Position numbers and translations under genes: made by a program
Source of the DNA: Rhizobium sp. NRK18
Lineage (GTDB): Bacteria > Pseudomonadota > Alphaproteobacteria > Rhizobiales > Rhizobiaceae
Direction of reading: 5' to 3'
Assembly: GCF_024385575.1 (NCBI RefSeq)
Contig: NZ_JANFMV010000001.1
Coordinates: 3,501,681-3,565,680, forward strand
Length of the DNA: 64,000 nucleotides
Part shown: piece by piece, positions 62,590 to 64,000 of the stretch
Position numbering within the stretch: the stretch's first letter is position 1
Layout: each line of letters begins with the position of its first letter
Notes under the pieces: generated by a model
Told to the model about the DNA's origin: nothing
What the model saw: the letters and a program-made list of their open reading frames with translations, nothing else
Databases searched by the model: none

Positions 62590-64000
62590 GGCTGGATATC
62601 TCCATCCATCTTGTCCGCCACCGCCGGCTTGCCGCGTCCGCGCTTCAGGCTGCGGCGGATCATGCCGATATCCGCGCCGCCGATGGCGAAGACGATGACG
62701 AGATAAAGGAAGAATGCTGCGGCGATCAGCGGTAGCAGGACGGCGGCCTGTTCCAGCGACGTCGCGCTCGACGACAGGCTGGCGGAGAAATAGTTGGCGC
62801 CATAGCGCGCGGCGGCGGCCATGATCACCGAGGCGATCATCATGCGGATGACCCGCGAGACGAGCGAGCGTTCGATCGTCAGATGCCCACGCTTGCGCAG
62901 GGTGTAGAACAACAAGACGACAGTCAGCCAGCCGGCCAGCGTCTCGGCCAGCGCGATGCCGCGCTCAGCCAGGATCGGGAACAGGCTGACGGAGAGCACC
63001 GTGTTGAAGACCATCGACATCATCGTGAAGCGCATCGGCGTCTTCGTATCCTCGCGGGCGAAGAAGCCCGGGGTGAGGGCCTTGTTGAGGACGAAGCCCG
63101 GCAGGCCGAAACCGAAGAGGGTCAGGACCGCCGCCACCGTCGCGGTTGCCTCCGGCCGGAAGGCGCCGCGCTCGTAGACGAGGCGGATGATGTCCGGCGC
63201 CAGCGCGAAGATGCCGGCCGCGGCCGGCAGGGTCAGGAACAGCGCGAACTCGATCGACCGGTTCTGCAGGTTGTCCGCTTCCGCCCTGTGGCCACCCTTC
63301 AGCGCCCGCGCCAGTTCCGGCAGCAAGACGACGCCAACGGCGACACCGACGACGCCGAGCGGCAGCTGGTAGATCCGGTCGGCATATTGCAGCGAGGCGA
63401 TCGCGCCCTCTTTCAGCGAGGCGATCGCCTGGCCGATGATCAGGTTGATCTGCTGGATGCCACCGGTGACGGCAGCCGGGAAGGCTAATAGCAGCAGCCG
63501 CTTCACGCCCGGCGTCAGGTGCGGACGGCGAAAGCCGATGGACATGCCGGCAAAGCGGACGCCGACATAAAGGACCAGGATCTGCAGCAGGCCAGCGACC
63601 AGCACCGCCCAGGCGAGATAGTAGGCGATCGTGATGGCGTCGGAATCCATCCACAGGCCATAGACCAGCGCGCCGATCATGGCGATGTTGAAGAAGATCG
63701 GCGCAATCGCGGCGGCAAAATAGTGGTGCAGGGAATTGAGCATGCCCGACAGCATCGCCGTCAGCGACATGCAGGCGAGATAGGGGAACATGATGACGGC
63801 AAGCCGCACCGTCACGTCATACTTGTCGCCGGAAAAGCCGGGCGCGATGATCGTGCGCATCAGCAGCGGCATGGCGAGTTCCATGACGATCGTCAGCCCG
63901 AGCAGCACCGTGAACAGCACGCCGAAGACCTCTTCGGAGAAGCGCTTGGCACCCTCCATGCCGCCCGCCTCGATCTCCTTGGCGAAGAGCGGCACGAAGG
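62586..64000 (-). CDS. murJ: Lipid II flippase MurJ, N-terminus outside window
   Basis: At least 471 residues of the MATE-like flippase are visible; the frame continues beyond 64000, so about 65 N-terminal residues are missing. FVPLFAKEIEAGG at the visible start, the many helices (about 12), and LGVVGVAVGVVLLPELARAL are typical of MurJ (MviN). It moves lipid II across the inner membrane for cell-wall synthesis. It is followed by the VOC gene and trpS. The C-terminal 15 residues ([17 protein letters not shown]) are hydrophilic. Confidence 0.95.
   Translation of the reverse strand, partial: FVPLFAKEIEAGGMEGAKRFSEEVFGVLFTVLLGLTIVMELAMPLLMRTIIAPGFSGDKYDVTVRLAVIMFPYLACMSLTAMLSGMLNSLHHYFAAAIAPIFFNIAMIGALVYGLWMDSDAITIAYYLAWAVLVAGLLQILVLYVGVRFAGMSIGFRRPHLTPGVKRLLLLAFPAAVTGGIQQINLIIGQAIASLKEGAIASLQYADRIYQLPLGVVGVAVGVVLLPELARALKGGHRAEADNLQNRSIEFALFLTLPAAAGIFALAPDIIRLVYERGAFRPEATATVAAVLTLFGFGLPGFVLNKALTPGFFAREDTKTPMRFTMMSMVFNTVLSVSLFPILAERGIALAETLAGWLTVVLLFYTLRKRGHLTIERSLVSRVIRMMIASVIMAAAARYGANYFSASLSSSATSLEQAAVLLPLIAAAFFLYLVIVFAIGGADIGMIRRSLKRGRGKPAVADKMDGDIQP

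Overview
The window looks like a stretch of the main chromosome of an alphaproteobacterium in the Rhizobiaceae (Rhizobium, Agrobacterium, Ensifer or Shinella-like). I base this on the high GC content, the near-universal G/C third codon positions, TGATG/ATGA gene overlaps, and gene neighbourhoods known from rhizobia: a frcBCA-like fructose transporter, dapD next to dapE, truA-fmt-def, and phrR-like regulator, lnt (actA), corC, ybeY, phoH, miaB. No insertion sequence, prophage, integrase or CRISPR array was seen. Both ends cut genes: a sensor kinase at the left end and murJ at the right end.

Positions 1-9.5 kb: a three-gene signalling operon (response regulator, small secreted SUOX-like protein, membrane histidine kinase); a frcBCA-type sugar ABC transporter with a divergent ROK repressor and a FucU/RbsD-type mutarotase; an acetyl-CoA hydrolase/CoA-transferase. 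Positions 9.5-13.1 kb: the translation module epmB-epmA facing efp, in which EpmA carries a 247-residue acidic tail. Positions 13.3-15.9 kb: a phosphonate tail operon (2H phosphoesterase-like protein, phnM, phnN) and a tRNA-Arg(ACG). Positions 15.9-19.7 kb: a TVP38-family membrane protein, a MerA/Lpd-like flavoprotein and a histidine kinase in one operon. Positions 20-24.2 kb: rpmH-rnpA-yidC, an EamA permease and engB.

Positions 24.2-31.9 kb: a fasciclin protein close to an ECF sigma/RskA-type anti-sigma pair, argB, a TetR/MFS efflux pair, a second EamA transporter whose leader holds a G10 tract, and a pyrimidine nucleotidase. Positions 32-37.6 kb: an EF-hand protein, a LOG protein, dapD, an MddA-like methyltransferase, dapE and a membrane protein. 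Positions 37.7-40.2 kb: LysR, a secreted protein, DUF4242 and CsbD. Positions 40.3-42.8 kb: a strongly structured non-coding segment followed by truA-fmt-def. Positions 42.9-48.9 kb: a globin-coupled chemoreceptor, rmuC, ribokinase, a nucleoside hydrolase, and an Hsp20-DUF1150 operon with a likely heat-shock promoter and ROSE-type RNA thermometer. Positions 48.9-64 kb: a mostly minus-strand housekeeping block: trmB, metK, phrR-like, lnt, corC, ybeY, phoH, miaB, plsC, rimI, tsaB, nfu, usp, trpS, a VOC protein and murJ.

Most of the window is conserved housekeeping DNA. The least explained signals are the nested hairpin RNA candidate at 40330-40432, the acidic tail on EpmA, the cysteine-free SUOX-like protein between a response regulator and a kinase, the sigma/anti-sigma/fasciclin cluster, and regulatory sites read by eye (Irr-type box before nfu, ROSE hairpin before hsp20, palindrome before metK). 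All functional calls rest on reading the sequence and knowledge of the families; no search was run.
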